Part shown: positions 38,637 through 47,153 of the stretch, piece by piece | Layout: every line of letters starts with the position of its first letter | How positions within the stretch are numbered: position 1 is the first letter of the stretch | DNA from: Xanthomonas bonasiae | GTDB lineage: Bacteria; Pseudomonadota; Gammaproteobacteria; Xanthomonadales; Xanthomonadaceae | Length of the DNA stretch: 64,000 bases | NCBI RefSeq assembly: GCF_017163705.1 | Contig: NZ_JAFIWB010000002.1 | Location: forward strand, 310,001 to 374,000 | Direction: 5' to 3' | Made by a program: the position numbers and the translations under genes | The notes under the pieces: model-generated | Seen by the model: the letters and a program-made list of their open reading frames with translations, nothing else | The model's database searches: none | What the model was told of the DNA's origin: nothing

Positions 38637-39233
38637 ATGATCCAGATCTCCGACAACGCGCAGACCCATTTCCGCAAACTGCTCGAACGCGAGGCCGTGC
38701 CCGGCATGGGCGTGCGCCTGAGCGCGGTCGATCCCGGCACCGCACGCGCCGACGCGCGGCTGGAGTTCGCCGAGCCGGCGGACCTGGCCGGCGACGAATG
38801 GGCGATCGACTGCGCCGGCTTCACCCTGTATGTGGCCGCCGACAGCGTCGGCTGGCTGGACGGTGCCGAGATCGACTACGTCACCCAGGGCACCGGCCAG
38901 CAATTGACGATCAAGGCGCCGAAGATCAAGGGCGAGGCGCCGGGCGAGGCCGCCTCGCTGGTCGAGCGGGTGCGCTGGGTGGTCGAGAACGAGGTCAATC
39001 CGCAGCTGGCCCAGCACGGCGGCCGTGTGGCGGTGCAGGAAGTGTCGGCCGAGGGCGTGGTGCTGCTGCGCTTCGGCGGCGGCTGCCACGGCTGCGGCAT
39101 GGCCGACGTGACCCTGAAGCAGGGCATCGAGAAGACGCTGATGGGACGCGTGCCGGGCATCACCGCCGTGCGCGACGCCACCGACCACGACAGCGGCAGC
39201 GCCCCGTACATCCCGCGCGATTCCGCGGCCTGA
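38637..39233 (+). CDS. nfuA: Fe-S biogenesis protein NfuA
   Basis: Carries and delivers [4Fe-4S] clusters to target enzymes, important under oxidative stress or iron shortage. The 198 residues comprise an N-terminal degenerate A-type (HesB-like) domain (about 1-95), lacking the A-type cysteines, and a C-terminal Nfu domain (about 105-185) with C150-H-G-C153 that binds a bridging cluster in a dimer. It is divergent from phhB, and the next gene starts 16 bases downstream. Confidence 0.95.
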   Translation: MIQISDNAQTHFRKLLEREAVPGMGVRLSAVDPGTARADARLEFAEPADLAGDEWAIDCAGFTLYVAADSVGWLDGAEIDYVTQGTGQQLTIKAPKIKGEAPGEAASLVERVRWVVENEVNPQLAQHGGRVAVQEVSAEGVVLLRFGGGCHGCGMADVTLKQGIEKTLMGRVPGITAVRDATDHDSGSAPYIPRDSAA

Positions 39234-39249
39234 TTCCTCCGCTACGCCG

Positions 39250-40953
39250 GTGACGCGCGCCGCCGACATCCTCGCCGCGCTGTTGGCGCGCTCGCCGCGC
39301 AAGCTGCTGCGCGATCGCCGCACCGGCCTGCCGTACGGCTGGGCGCACTGGATCTCCTCGCAGCCGGTCAAGCCGCGTCCGTTCGTCTCCTCCGAGTTGA
39401 TCGCGGCGTTGCCGCAACCGGTGCCGGCACCGACCTCGCGCCTGCCCGCACTGAGTCCGTGGCAGGCATTCCGCCGCCTGTGGTGGCAGGACTGGGAGCC
39501 GGCCCCGTACGACCAGCGCTGGTGGCGGCGGATCGCGGCGCTGGTCAGCCTGGCCTTGCATCTGCTGTTCGCGCTGTTCCTGCTGTGGGTCGCCTTCGTG
39601 CGCCTGTTGCCGCCGCGCCCGGACGCGAGCGAGGCCGGGCGCGTGCAGGTGGAATTCGTCGGCCGCGGCACGCCGGCCGAGACCGGTGGCGGCGCGGACG
39701 CGCAAGACCCGGCCGCCGCTGCTGCCGCGCAGCAAGCCGCAGCGGCGAGTGCGCAGCGGGCCGCGGCGACGACTGCCGTCACCCAGCCCAAGACCGCAGC
39801 CGCGGCGCCGGCCGCCTCCGCCACGCCAGCGGCGAGCACCGCGCAGGCGGCGCCCAGTCCACCGCCGCCGCCGCCGGATCAGCCGCTGCAGGTCACCGAG
39901 ACTGCGCAGCCGAGCAGCGATTTCGTGCTGCCGCCGCCCAGCGTGCGCGAACCGACGCTGACCCTGCGCGAGATCGCGCCGCCGAGCGTGCAGGTGCCGG
40001 AGCGCGAAGTCGAAGTGGTCACCGAGATGCCGACGGTGGCGCAGATCCGTCCGCGCGAAGTGCCGGTGCCGCGCCCGTCGGAACCCCAGTTGCAGGTACG
40101 CGAGCGCGAAGTGCCCGAGCCGCTGCCGCAGGTCCAGGTGCAGATGCCGCAGATCCGCGCGCGCGATCCCGCACCGACGCTGCGCACGCCGGAGGCGCCG
40201 CAGGTGCGGCAGATCGAACTGCCGACGCCTGCAACGGCGGCGACGCCGACGCCGCCAGCGGCGGTGCCGCCCGAGGTGCCGGCAAGCGCATCGGCGGCTG
40301 GCGCGGCCTTGGCGCAGGCGGCGGCCCAGACCAGCGCCGCGGCGCAAGGCAAGGCCGAGTCGCGAACGCCAGCTGGCAGCGGTGCCGCGCCGCCCGGCAG
40401 CCAGGCCGCCGCGCCGGGCAGCGGTCCGGCGGCGGTCGCGCACGACGGCGGCTGGGCGACGCCGCAACGCGGCGACGACTGGGGCGCTTCGGCGCGCAAC
40501 CGCGCCGGCGACGCCGGAGCCGGTGCCAGCCAGCGCAATGGCATGTTCAACGGCGATGGCAGCGTGCGCGTGCCTGGCGGCGAAGGGCAGGGCAAGGCGC
40601 CGCCGCGCGGCGCGCCCGGCAGCGAGACCGACAGCTGGTCGCGCGATCAGATCGCCAACGCCGGGCAGTGGCTCAAGCGTCCGCCGTACGACTACAAGCC
40701 GACCTCGTTCGACAAGTATTGGTTGCCGAACGCGACGCTGCTGGAAGAGTGGGTGCGGCGCGGCATCAAGACCGTCAACATCCCGATTCCCGGCACCACC
40801 AGCAGCATTTCCTGCGTGGTCTCGATCCTGCAGCTGGGCGGCGGCTGCGGCATCACCGATCCGAACCTCAACGACCAGCCCGCCGGCGCTCGGCCGCCGC
40901 CGGCGGTGCCGTTCAAGCCGGGCCTGCAGGAAGACAACGGCAGCGTGAAGTAG
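39250..40953 (+). CDS. Pro/Ala-rich single-pass transmembrane protein (TonB-like architecture)
   Basis: A 567-residue protein starting with GTG. An N-terminal cytoplasmic region of about 95 residues is rich in Arg and Trp. One membrane helix (about 97-120: IAALVSLALHLLFALFLLWVA) is followed by a PPRP turn and VQVEFVGRGTPAE, as in TonB/TolA-like proteins. A very long, biased periplasmic region of Ala, Pro, Gln and Glu has repeating ...VPEREVE... and ...VREREVPEP... units. The C-terminal ~100 residues look folded (RPPYDYKPTSFDKYWLPNATLLEEW, with two cysteines in VVSILQLGGGCG). It is probably co-transcribed with nfuA, 16 bases upstream. Function unknown. Confidence 0.75.
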   Translation: MTRAADILAALLARSPRKLLRDRRTGLPYGWAHWISSQPVKPRPFVSSELIAALPQPVPAPTSRLPALSPWQAFRRLWWQDWEPAPYDQRWWRRIAALVSLALHLLFALFLLWVAFVRLLPPRPDASEAGRVQVEFVGRGTPAETGGGADAQDPAAAAAAQQAAAASAQRAAATTAVTQPKTAAAAPAASATPAASTAQAAPSPPPPPPDQPLQVTETAQPSSDFVLPPPSVREPTLTLREIAPPSVQVPEREVEVVTEMPTVAQIRPREVPVPRPSEPQLQVREREVPEPLPQVQVQMPQIRARDPAPTLRTPEAPQVRQIELPTPATAATPTPPAAVPPEVPASASAAGAALAQAAAQTSAAAQGKAESRTPAGSGAAPPGSQAAAPGSGPAAVAHDGGWATPQRGDDWGASARNRAGDAGAGASQRNGMFNGDGSVRVPGGEGQGKAPPRGAPGSETDSWSRDQIANAGQWLKRPPYDYKPTSFDKYWLPNATLLEEWVRRGIKTVNIPIPGTTSSISCVVSILQLGGGCGITDPNLNDQPAGARPPPAVPFKPGLQEDNGSVK

Positions 40954-41434
40954 GCGCCGGGAGTTCGCGCATCTGCGCTGTGGCGTCCAGCCAGCCGTGA
41001 TTGCCCGGCACGCATGCGGCAGCGATTCGCCAACATGCAGACGCCTGCCTCCTGCATTCTGCAGGCGCGGCCATCTTGCTGATGCGGCCATCCTGCAGGT
41101 ACGGCTTCAGCCGCGACAGAATCTATCGGTAGATGCCTGTCGCGGCTGAAGCCGCTCCTACAGAACTCGCGGCCGACGGGTTGAATGCAGTAGGAGCGGC
41201 TTCAGCCGCGACCGATCGCCGAAACCGGCGCAAGGCCGGATTGCGTTCGCCGCGCCTACAGAAAGGTGGCTCGCCGCCGACATGCGGGCGATCGCGCTCA
41301 ATCCAGATGCGCTCACACCGCTTCGCCGATCTCGGCCGGTCCGGCACGAAGCCGGGCACCTGACGCCGGCTATGCCGCGTTTGGCGTGCGGACTTGCGAT
41401 GGAAACCGGTGCCGGCAAGATGCCGGCGCCGCGA
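40954..41434. repeat. Intergenic region with three REP sequences
   Basis: There is no gene in 480 bases. An inverted REP pair lies at 41094-41119 and 41137-41162, and a third, direct copy at 41190-41215 with a GACCGATCGCCGAAACCGG tail. All carry the GGCTTCAGCC core. A CGCCTGC/GCAGGCG hairpin near 41042-41067 lacks a T-run and may terminate the upstream gene. The rest (41216-41434) shows nothing I can name. Confidence 0.8.
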
Positions 41435-41896
41435 TCACTTCACGCCGTGCAGGTCGCGCAGTTGGGTGGCGCGCGATCCGAAATACGCCGCCAGGTCGGC
41501 GATGTCCTGGTCGCTGAGCGGCGCCGCCTGCGGGGTCATCAGCGGATGCTGGCGATCGCCGGCACGGTACGCCTGCAGGGCATGCGCGACATAGTCGCCG
41601 TACTGGCCGCCGAGCTTGGGATAGCTCGGGTCGATCGGCGCGTTGCCGTCGGCGCCGTGGCAGTCGATGCAGCTCTGCCCGGTGGCCTTGCCCTTGGCGT
41701 GGGCCAGTTTCTCGCCGGCAGCGGCACGCCCGCTCGGCAGGCCGGCGGACGAGCCGGACCCATGTTCGCCGCTGGCGTGGCCGGGGTCGCCGGCGGACTG
41801 GCTGGTGGATTCCACCTGCGATTGCGAACACGCCCCCAGGCACAGGGCAGCAAGCAGGACGATGGCGGGACGCAATGCGTGCGCGGCTTTCGGCAT
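41435..41896 (-). CDS. Lipoprotein cytochrome c
   Basis: A 153-residue exported c-type cytochrome with a lipobox (LGAC, Cys23), so probably membrane-anchored in the periplasm. It has one heme site, C76-I-D-C-H80, and a distal methionine in HPLM. The Ser/Gly/His spacer between anchor and heme domain is about 45 residues. The pattern DQDIADLAAYF is typical of cytochrome c4/c553-like proteins. It lies 7 bases downstream of a second, similar cytochrome gene, and the two probably form an operon carrying electrons to an oxidase or other reductase. Confidence 0.88.
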   Translation of the reverse strand: MPKAAHALRPAIVLLAALCLGACSQSQVESTSQSAGDPGHASGEHGSGSSAGLPSGRAAAGEKLAHAKGKATGQSCIDCHGADGNAPIDPSYPKLGGQYGDYVAHALQAYRAGDRQHPLMTPQAAPLSDQDIADLAAYFGSRATQLRDLHGVK

Positions 41897-41903
41897 GGGA
41901 TGG

Positions 41904-42293
41904 CTACTTGAGGGTGGTCAGGTAAGCGGCGATGTCGGCGATGTCCTGGTCGGAGAAGCTCTCCGCCTGGGCCTGCATGGTCGGATGCTTGCGCTTGCCG
42001 AGCCGGTATTCGGTCAGCGCCTGGGTCAGGTACTGCGCCGACTGGCCGCCGATCTTGGGAACGCGGTAGCTCGGGTAGGCATTCTTGTAGCCGGTGACGC
42101 CGTGGCAGCCCTGGCAGGTATAGGTCAGCAGTCTGCCGTTGTCGGCATGGCCGACGGCGGCAGCGGGCGCCGCCGGGGCGGCGGCTGGGGCGGGAGCGGC
42201 GGGCGCCGGCGCGGTCTGCGCCGCGGCCGGGGCAACCCCGAGAGAAACGAGTACGGCCAAAGCAAAACAAGCGGCTAGCGGCTGCGTGCGCAT
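41904..42293 (-). CDS. Periplasmic cytochrome c
   Basis: A 129-residue soluble cytochrome c. It has a signal peptide ending near AAAQ (about 26), an Ala/Pro-rich spacer, and heme motif C60-Q-G-C-H64. The axial methionine is likely in KRKHPTM, and the C-terminal helix is SDQDIADIAAYLTTLK. It is closely related in its second half to the lipoprotein cytochrome that follows, suggesting a tandem duplication with different anchoring. A TATACT -10-like box lies on the minus strand near 42357. Confidence 0.88.
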   Translation of the reverse strand: MRTQPLAACFALAVLVSLGVAPAAAQTAPAPAAPAPAAAPAAPAAAVGHADNGRLLTYTCQGCHGVTGYKNAYPSYRVPKIGGQSAQYLTQALTEYRLGKRKHPTMQAQAESFSDQDIADIAAYLTTLK

Positions 42294-42441
42294 GGTTTCG
42301 TGGTCCGGAGGACGGGACTGGGAGTTCCGGCGTGGGGGAACACGGAACGACCCGAGTATAGCCTGGCCTTTCGCGGCTCCGAAACAGGCCTTGGGAATCC
42401 TCCACGCCGCACCGTGCGGTGGACCATGACCTTTGGCTCAT

Positions 42442-42463
42442 TCACCTGGGCGTCATCAGGTGA
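42442..42463. promoter_or_regulatory. Inverted repeat upstream of the RND efflux operon
   Basis: A perfect 7-bp dyad, TCACCTG...CAGGTGA, with an 8-base spacer, centred about 58 bases before the ATG of the membrane fusion gene. The arrangement suits a dimeric repressor such as a TetR-family protein, but no regulator gene is adjacent. Only the palindrome is seen; binding is inferred. Confidence 0.45.
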
Positions 42464-42510
42464 TCTACTTACCTACAACACCATTCACGCCATCCACCAG
42501 GGACACGACG

Positions 42511-43635
42511 ATGACGCGATATTCCACGCGCCGACGCACCGCCAGCTGCGCCGCCGCGCTGTTGATCACCTCCACGCTGTTGCTCGGCGGCTGCAAGCCG
42601 GCGGCCGGCGATGCGCAGGCCAAGGCCAAGGAGGCCGAGAAGGCGCCCGACGCGGTCCCGGTCGAGGTGGCCAAGGCCAGCCGGCGCGCGGTGGCGGCCA
42701 GCTACAGCGGCACCGCGGCGCTGGAGGCGCGCGCCGAATCGCAGGTGGTGGCCAAGACCTCCGGCGTGGCGCTGGCGGTGCTGGCCGAGGAGGGCCAGCA
42801 GGTCCGCGCCGGGCAGCCGCTGGTGCGGCTGGATCCGGACCGCGCACGGCTGGCGGTGGCGCAGAGCGAGGCGCAGCTGCGCAAGCTGGAGAACAACTAC
42901 CGGCGCTCGGAGCAACTGGTCGGCCAGCAACTGGTCAGCGCCGCCGATGTCGACCAGATCAAGTACGACCTGGCCAACGTGCGCGCGCAGCACCAGCTGG
43001 CGTCGCTGGAGCTGTCCTACGCGACGGTGGTCGCGCCGATCTCCGGAGTGATCGCGTCGCGTTCGATCAAGACCGGCAACTTCGTGCAGATCAATACGCC
43101 GATCTTCCGCATCGTCGACGACTCGCGCCTGGAAGCCACGCTCAACGTGCCCGAGCGCGAGCTGGCCACGCTCAAGGCCGGGCAGCCGGTGACGCTGCTG
43201 GCCGACGCGCTGCCGGGCAAGCAGTACCTCGGCAAGGTCGATCGCATCGCGCCGGTGGTGGATTCGGGCAGCGGCACGTTCCGCGTGGTGTGCGCGTTCG
43301 AGGAAGGGGCCGAAGCCTTGCAGCCTGGCATGTTCGGGCGCATCCGCATCGACTACGACCAGCGCGCCGATGCGCTGGTGGTGCCGCGCCTGGCGCTGCT
43401 CGACGACGGCGAGCCGGCGGTGTTCCGGGTCAGTGCCGGCAAGGTCACGCGGGTGCCGGTCAAGCTGGGCTACTCCGAAGGCCCGTGGGTGGAGATCCGC
43501 GACGGCCTGCAGCCCGGCGACCAGGTGGTCACCGCCGGCAAGGTCGCCTTGCGCGACGGCAGCCGCGTGCAGGTGATCGCGCCGCAGCGCGAGGTCGCCG
43601 AGGTCGGCGGCGGCGCCGCGGTCGGAGCGCACTGA
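42511..43635 (+). CDS. RND efflux membrane fusion lipoprotein
   Basis: A 374-residue periplasmic adaptor (HlyD/AcrA family). It has a lipoprotein signal with lipobox LLGGC (Cys28), a lipoyl/biotinyl-like half at ASYSGTAALEARAESQVVAK, a short coiled-coil hairpin (about 105-160: LRKLENNYRRSEQLVGQQLVSAADV in part), the second lipoyl half at VVAPISGVIASRS, a beta-barrel domain and a membrane-proximal domain. It would bridge the two RND pumps encoded next to an outer-membrane channel encoded elsewhere. Its TGA overlaps the next ATG (TGATG). An upstream in-frame ATG region was rejected because the signal peptide begins at 42511. Confidence 0.92.
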   Translation: MTRYSTRRRTASCAAALLITSTLLLGGCKPAAGDAQAKAKEAEKAPDAVPVEVAKASRRAVAASYSGTAALEARAESQVVAKTSGVALAVLAEEGQQVRAGQPLVRLDPDRARLAVAQSEAQLRKLENNYRRSEQLVGQQLVSAADVDQIKYDLANVRAQHQLASLELSYATVVAPISGVIASRSIKTGNFVQINTPIFRIVDDSRLEATLNVPERELATLKAGQPVTLLADALPGKQYLGKVDRIAPVVDSGSGTFRVVCAFEEGAEALQPGMFGRIRIDYDQRADALVVPRLALLDDGEPAVFRVSAGKVTRVPVKLGYSEGPWVEIRDGLQPGDQVVTAGKVALRDGSRVQVIAPQREVAEVGGGAAVGAH

Positions 43636-46600
43636 TGACCAGCGCCGGTTCCGATCACGGCAGCGATCCGCACGAACATTCGCCGCCGGGCGTGCGCGGC
43701 GGTGGGCTGGTCGAATTCGCCACGCGCCGCCGCGTCACCATCGCGATGGCCACGGTGACGCTGCTGCTGTTCGGCGTGATCGCGCTGAACAGCCTCAAGG
43801 TCAACCTGCTGCCCGACCTGAGCTATCCGACCCTGACCGTGCGCACCGAGTACACCGGCGCGGCGCCGTCGGAGATCGAGACGCTGGTGACCGAGCCGGT
43901 CGAGGAAGCGGTCGGCGTGGTCAAGAACCTGCGCAAGCTCAAGTCGGTGTCGCGCACCGGGCAGAGCGACGTGGTGCTGGAGTTCGCCTGGGGCACCAAC
44001 ATGGACCAGGCCAGCCTGGAGGTGCGCGACAAGATGGAGGCGCTGGAGCTGCCGCTGGAAGCCAAGGCGCCGGTGCTGCTGCGCTTCAATCCGTCCACCG
44101 AGCCGATCATGCGCCTGGTGCTGGCGAGCAAGGCGACGCCGGCCAGCGACGCCGATGCGGTGCGCGCGCTGACCCAGTTGCGCCGCTATGCCGACGAAGA
44201 CCTGAAGAAGAAGCTGGAGCCGGTGGCCGGCGTAGCCGCGGTCAAGGTCGGCGGCGGGCTGGAAGACGAGATCCAGGTCGACATCGACCAGCAGCGGCTG
44301 GCGCAGCTGAGCCTGCCGATCGACAACGTCATCACCCGGCTCAAGGAAGAGAACATCAACATCTCCGGCGGGCGCCTGGAGCAGGGCTCGCAGCGCTACC
44401 TGGTGCGCACGGTCAACCAGTTCGTGGATCTGGACGAGATCCGCAACCTGCTGCTGACCACGCAGGGTGCGGGCAGCAGCGCCGCCGACTCGGCGATGCA
44501 GCAGATGTACGCGATCGCCGCCTCGACCGGCTCGGAAGCGGCGCTGGCCGCGGCCTCGGCGGCGCAGAGCGCCTCGTCCAGTTCCACTACCACCATCGCC
44601 AACGGCATGCCGGTGCGGCTGAAGGACGTGGCCGAGGTGCGGCAGGGCTACAAGGAGCGCGAGGCGATCATCCGCCTGGGCGGCAAGGAAGCGGTGGAAC
44701 TGGCGATCTACAAGGAAGGCGACGCCAACACCGTGTCCACCGCGGCGGCGCTGCGCAAGCGCCTGGAGCAGCTGAAGACGCAGATCCCGCCGGACGTGGA
44801 ACTGACCACGCTGGAAGACCAGTCGCGCTTCATCGAGCACGCCATCGGCGACGTCAAGAAGGACGCGGTGATCGGCGGCCTGCTGGCGATCCTGATCATC
44901 TTCCTGTTCCTGCGCGACGGCTGGAGCACGTTCGTGATCAGTCTGTCGCTGCCGGTGTCGATCGTGGCCACGTTCTTCTTCATGGGCCAGCTCGGGCTGA
45001 GCTTGAATGTGATGTCGCTGGGCGGACTGGCGCTGGCCACCGGGCTGGTGGTGGACGATTCGATCGTGGTGCTGGAGAGCATCGCCAAGGCGCGCGAGCG
45101 CGGCCTGAGCATCCTCGATGCGGCGATCGCCGGCACCCGCGAGGTGAGCATGGCGGTGGTCGCCTCGACCCTGACCACGATCGCGGTGTTCCTGCCGCTG
45201 GTGTTCGTCGAGGGCGTGGCCGGACAGTTGTTCCGCGACCAGGCCCTGACCGTGGCGATCGCCATCGCGATCTCGCTGGTGGTGTCGATGACCCTGATCC
45301 CGATGCTCAGTTCGCTGAAGGGACGCCCGCCGCTGGCGTTCCCGCCCGAACCCGAGCAGCCGCAATGGCAGCCGCAGCGCGGCTGGCTGAAGCCGGTGGC
45401 GTGGGGCCGGCGCGGTGCCGCCGCGGCGGTGCGCGGCGGTTTCTTCGGCGTGGCGTGGCTGGTGGTGCGGCTGTGGCGCGGCGGCGTGGCGGTGATCGCG
45501 CCGGTGATGCGCAAGGCCAGCGACCTGGCGATGGCGCCGTATGCGCGTGCCGAACGCGGCTATCTGCGGTTGCTGCCGGGCGCGTTGGCGCGGCCGTGGC
45601 AGGTGCTGGGCCTGGCTGCGCTGGCATTCGCGGCGACCTTGGCGGTGGTGCCGATGCTCGGCGCCGACCTGATCCCGCAATTGGCGCAGGACCGCTTCGA
45701 GATGACGGTGAAGCTGCCGGCCGGCACGCCGTTGCGGCAGACCGATGCGCTGGTGCGCGAGCTGCAGGAAACCCACGGCAAGGACGCCGGCGTGCAGGCG
45801 CTGTACGGCGTCAGCGGCAGCGGCACCCGGCTCGATGCCAGCCCCACCGAAAGCGGCGAGAACATCGGCAAGCTGACCATCGCCATGGCCGGCGGCGGCA
45901 GCGCGCAGTTCGAGGCGCAGCAGAGCGACCGCATGCGCGCGACGATGCGCAAGCATCCGGGCGTGCAGGTCGGTTTCAGCCGCCCGGAGCTGTTCAGTTT
46001 CTCCACGCCGCTGGAAATCGAGCTGCGCGGGCAGGACCTGGAGACGATCCAGCACGCCGGCCAGAAGCTGACCGCGATGTTGCGCGGCAATGGCCACTAC
46101 GCCGACGTGAAATCGACGGTGGAAGAGGGCTTCCCGGAAATCCAGATCCGCTTCGACCAGGAGCGTGCCGGTGCGCTGGGCCTGACCACGCGGCAGATCG
46201 CCGACGTGGTGGTGAAGAAGGTGCGCGGCGACGTCGCCACCCGCTACAGCTTCCGCGACCGCAAGATCGACGTGCTGGTGCGCGCGCAGCAGAGCGACCG
46301 CGCCAGCGTCGACAGCATCCGCCGGCTGATCGTCAATCCCGGCAGCAGCAAGCCGGTGACGCTGGATGCGGTCGCCGACGTGGTCGCCACCACCGGTCCC
46401 AGCGAGATCCACCGCGCCGACCAGATCCGCGTGGCGATCGTGTCGGCCAACCTGCGCGACATCGATCTGGGCGGCGCGGTGCGCGAGGTGCAGGACATGG
46501 TCGCGCGCGAGCCGCTCGGTGCCGGCGTCGGCATGCACATCGGCGGGCAGGGCGAGGAACTGGCGCAGTCGGCCAAGTCGCTGCTGTTCGCATTCGGTCT

Positions 46601-47153
46601 GGCGATCTTCCTGGTGTACCTGGTGATGGCCTCGCAGTTCGAATCGCTGCTGCACCCGTTCGTGATCCTGTTCACCATCCCGCTGGCGATGGTCGGCGCG
46701 GTACTGGCGCTGCTGCTGACCGGCAAGCCGGTATCGGTGGTGGTGTTCATCGGCCTGATCCTGCTGGTCGGGCTGGTGACCAAGAACGCGATCATCCTGA
46801 TCGACAAGGTCAACCAGCTGCGCGAAGAGGGCGTGGCCAAGCGCGAGGCGCTGATCGAGGGCGCACGCTCGCGTTTGCGGCCGATCATCATGACCACGCT
46901 GTGCACGCTGTTCGGCTTCCTGCCGCTGGCGGTGGCGGCGGGCGAGGGCGCCGAAGTACGCGCGCCGATGGCGATCACCGTGATCGGCGGCCTGCTGGTG
47001 TCCACGCTGCTGACGCTGGTGGTGATCCCGGTGGTCTACGACCGACTGGATCGTCGCGCCGACGGCTATTACGCCGAGCGCGGGCAGCGCGCGCGGCGGC
47101 GTCTGGAAGGGCTTGGCCACGGCGCAGGCGACGGCGCGGGTGAACCGGCATGA
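43635..47153 (+). CDS. RND efflux pump subunit 1, complete proton relay
   Basis: A 1172-residue inner-membrane RND transporter of the hydrophobe/amphiphile type, about 130 residues longer than AcrB. TM4 carries D474-D475 in GLVVDDSIVVLESI and TM10 carries K1050 in GLVTKNAIILID, matching AcrB Asp407/408 and Lys940. Extra length comes from an Ala/Ser-rich periplasmic insert (about 276-320) and a cytoplasmic or loop insert of about 80 residues between TM6 and TM7 (Pro/Gln/Trp-rich, then hydrophobic). It is coupled to the fusion gene before it and overlaps the second pump gene by four bases. Confidence 0.92.
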   Translation: MTSAGSDHGSDPHEHSPPGVRGGGLVEFATRRRVTIAMATVTLLLFGVIALNSLKVNLLPDLSYPTLTVRTEYTGAAPSEIETLVTEPVEEAVGVVKNLRKLKSVSRTGQSDVVLEFAWGTNMDQASLEVRDKMEALELPLEAKAPVLLRFNPSTEPIMRLVLASKATPASDADAVRALTQLRRYADEDLKKKLEPVAGVAAVKVGGGLEDEIQVDIDQQRLAQLSLPIDNVITRLKEENINISGGRLEQGSQRYLVRTVNQFVDLDEIRNLLLTTQGAGSSAADSAMQQMYAIAASTGSEAALAAASAAQSASSSSTTTIANGMPVRLKDVAEVRQGYKEREAIIRLGGKEAVELAIYKEGDANTVSTAAALRKRLEQLKTQIPPDVELTTLEDQSRFIEHAIGDVKKDAVIGGLLAILIIFLFLRDGWSTFVISLSLPVSIVATFFFMGQLGLSLNVMSLGGLALATGLVVDDSIVVLESIAKARERGLSILDAAIAGTREVSMAVVASTLTTIAVFLPLVFVEGVAGQLFRDQALTVAIAIAISLVVSMTLIPMLSSLKGRPPLAFPPEPEQPQWQPQRGWLKPVAWGRRGAAAAVRGGFFGVAWLVVRLWRGGVAVIAPVMRKASDLAMAPYARAERGYLRLLPGALARPWQVLGLAALAFAATLAVVPMLGADLIPQLAQDRFEMTVKLPAGTPLRQTDALVRELQETHGKDAGVQALYGVSGSGTRLDASPTESGENIGKLTIAMAGGGSAQFEAQQSDRMRATMRKHPGVQVGFSRPELFSFSTPLEIELRGQDLETIQHAGQKLTAMLRGNGHYADVKSTVEEGFPEIQIRFDQERAGALGLTTRQIADVVVKKVRGDVATRYSFRDRKIDVLVRAQQSDRASVDSIRRLIVNPGSSKPVTLDAVADVVATTGPSEIHRADQIRVAIVSANLRDIDLGGAVREVQDMVAREPLGAGVGMHIGGQGEELAQSAKSLLFAFGLAIFLVYLVMASQFESLLHPFVILFTIPLAMVGAVLALLLTGKPVSVVVFIGLILLVGLVTKNAIILIDKVNQLREEGVAKREALIEGARSRLRPIIMTTLCTLFGFLPLAVAAGEGAEVRAPMAITVIGGLLVSTLLTLVVIPVVYDRLDRRADGYYAERGQRARRRLEGLGHGAGDGAGEPA

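Noticed and set aside
41123-41359. Small open frames at 41.1-41.4 kb
   Set aside because: They are translations of REP sequences and flanking DNA; the same peptides would arise wherever the repeat occurs.
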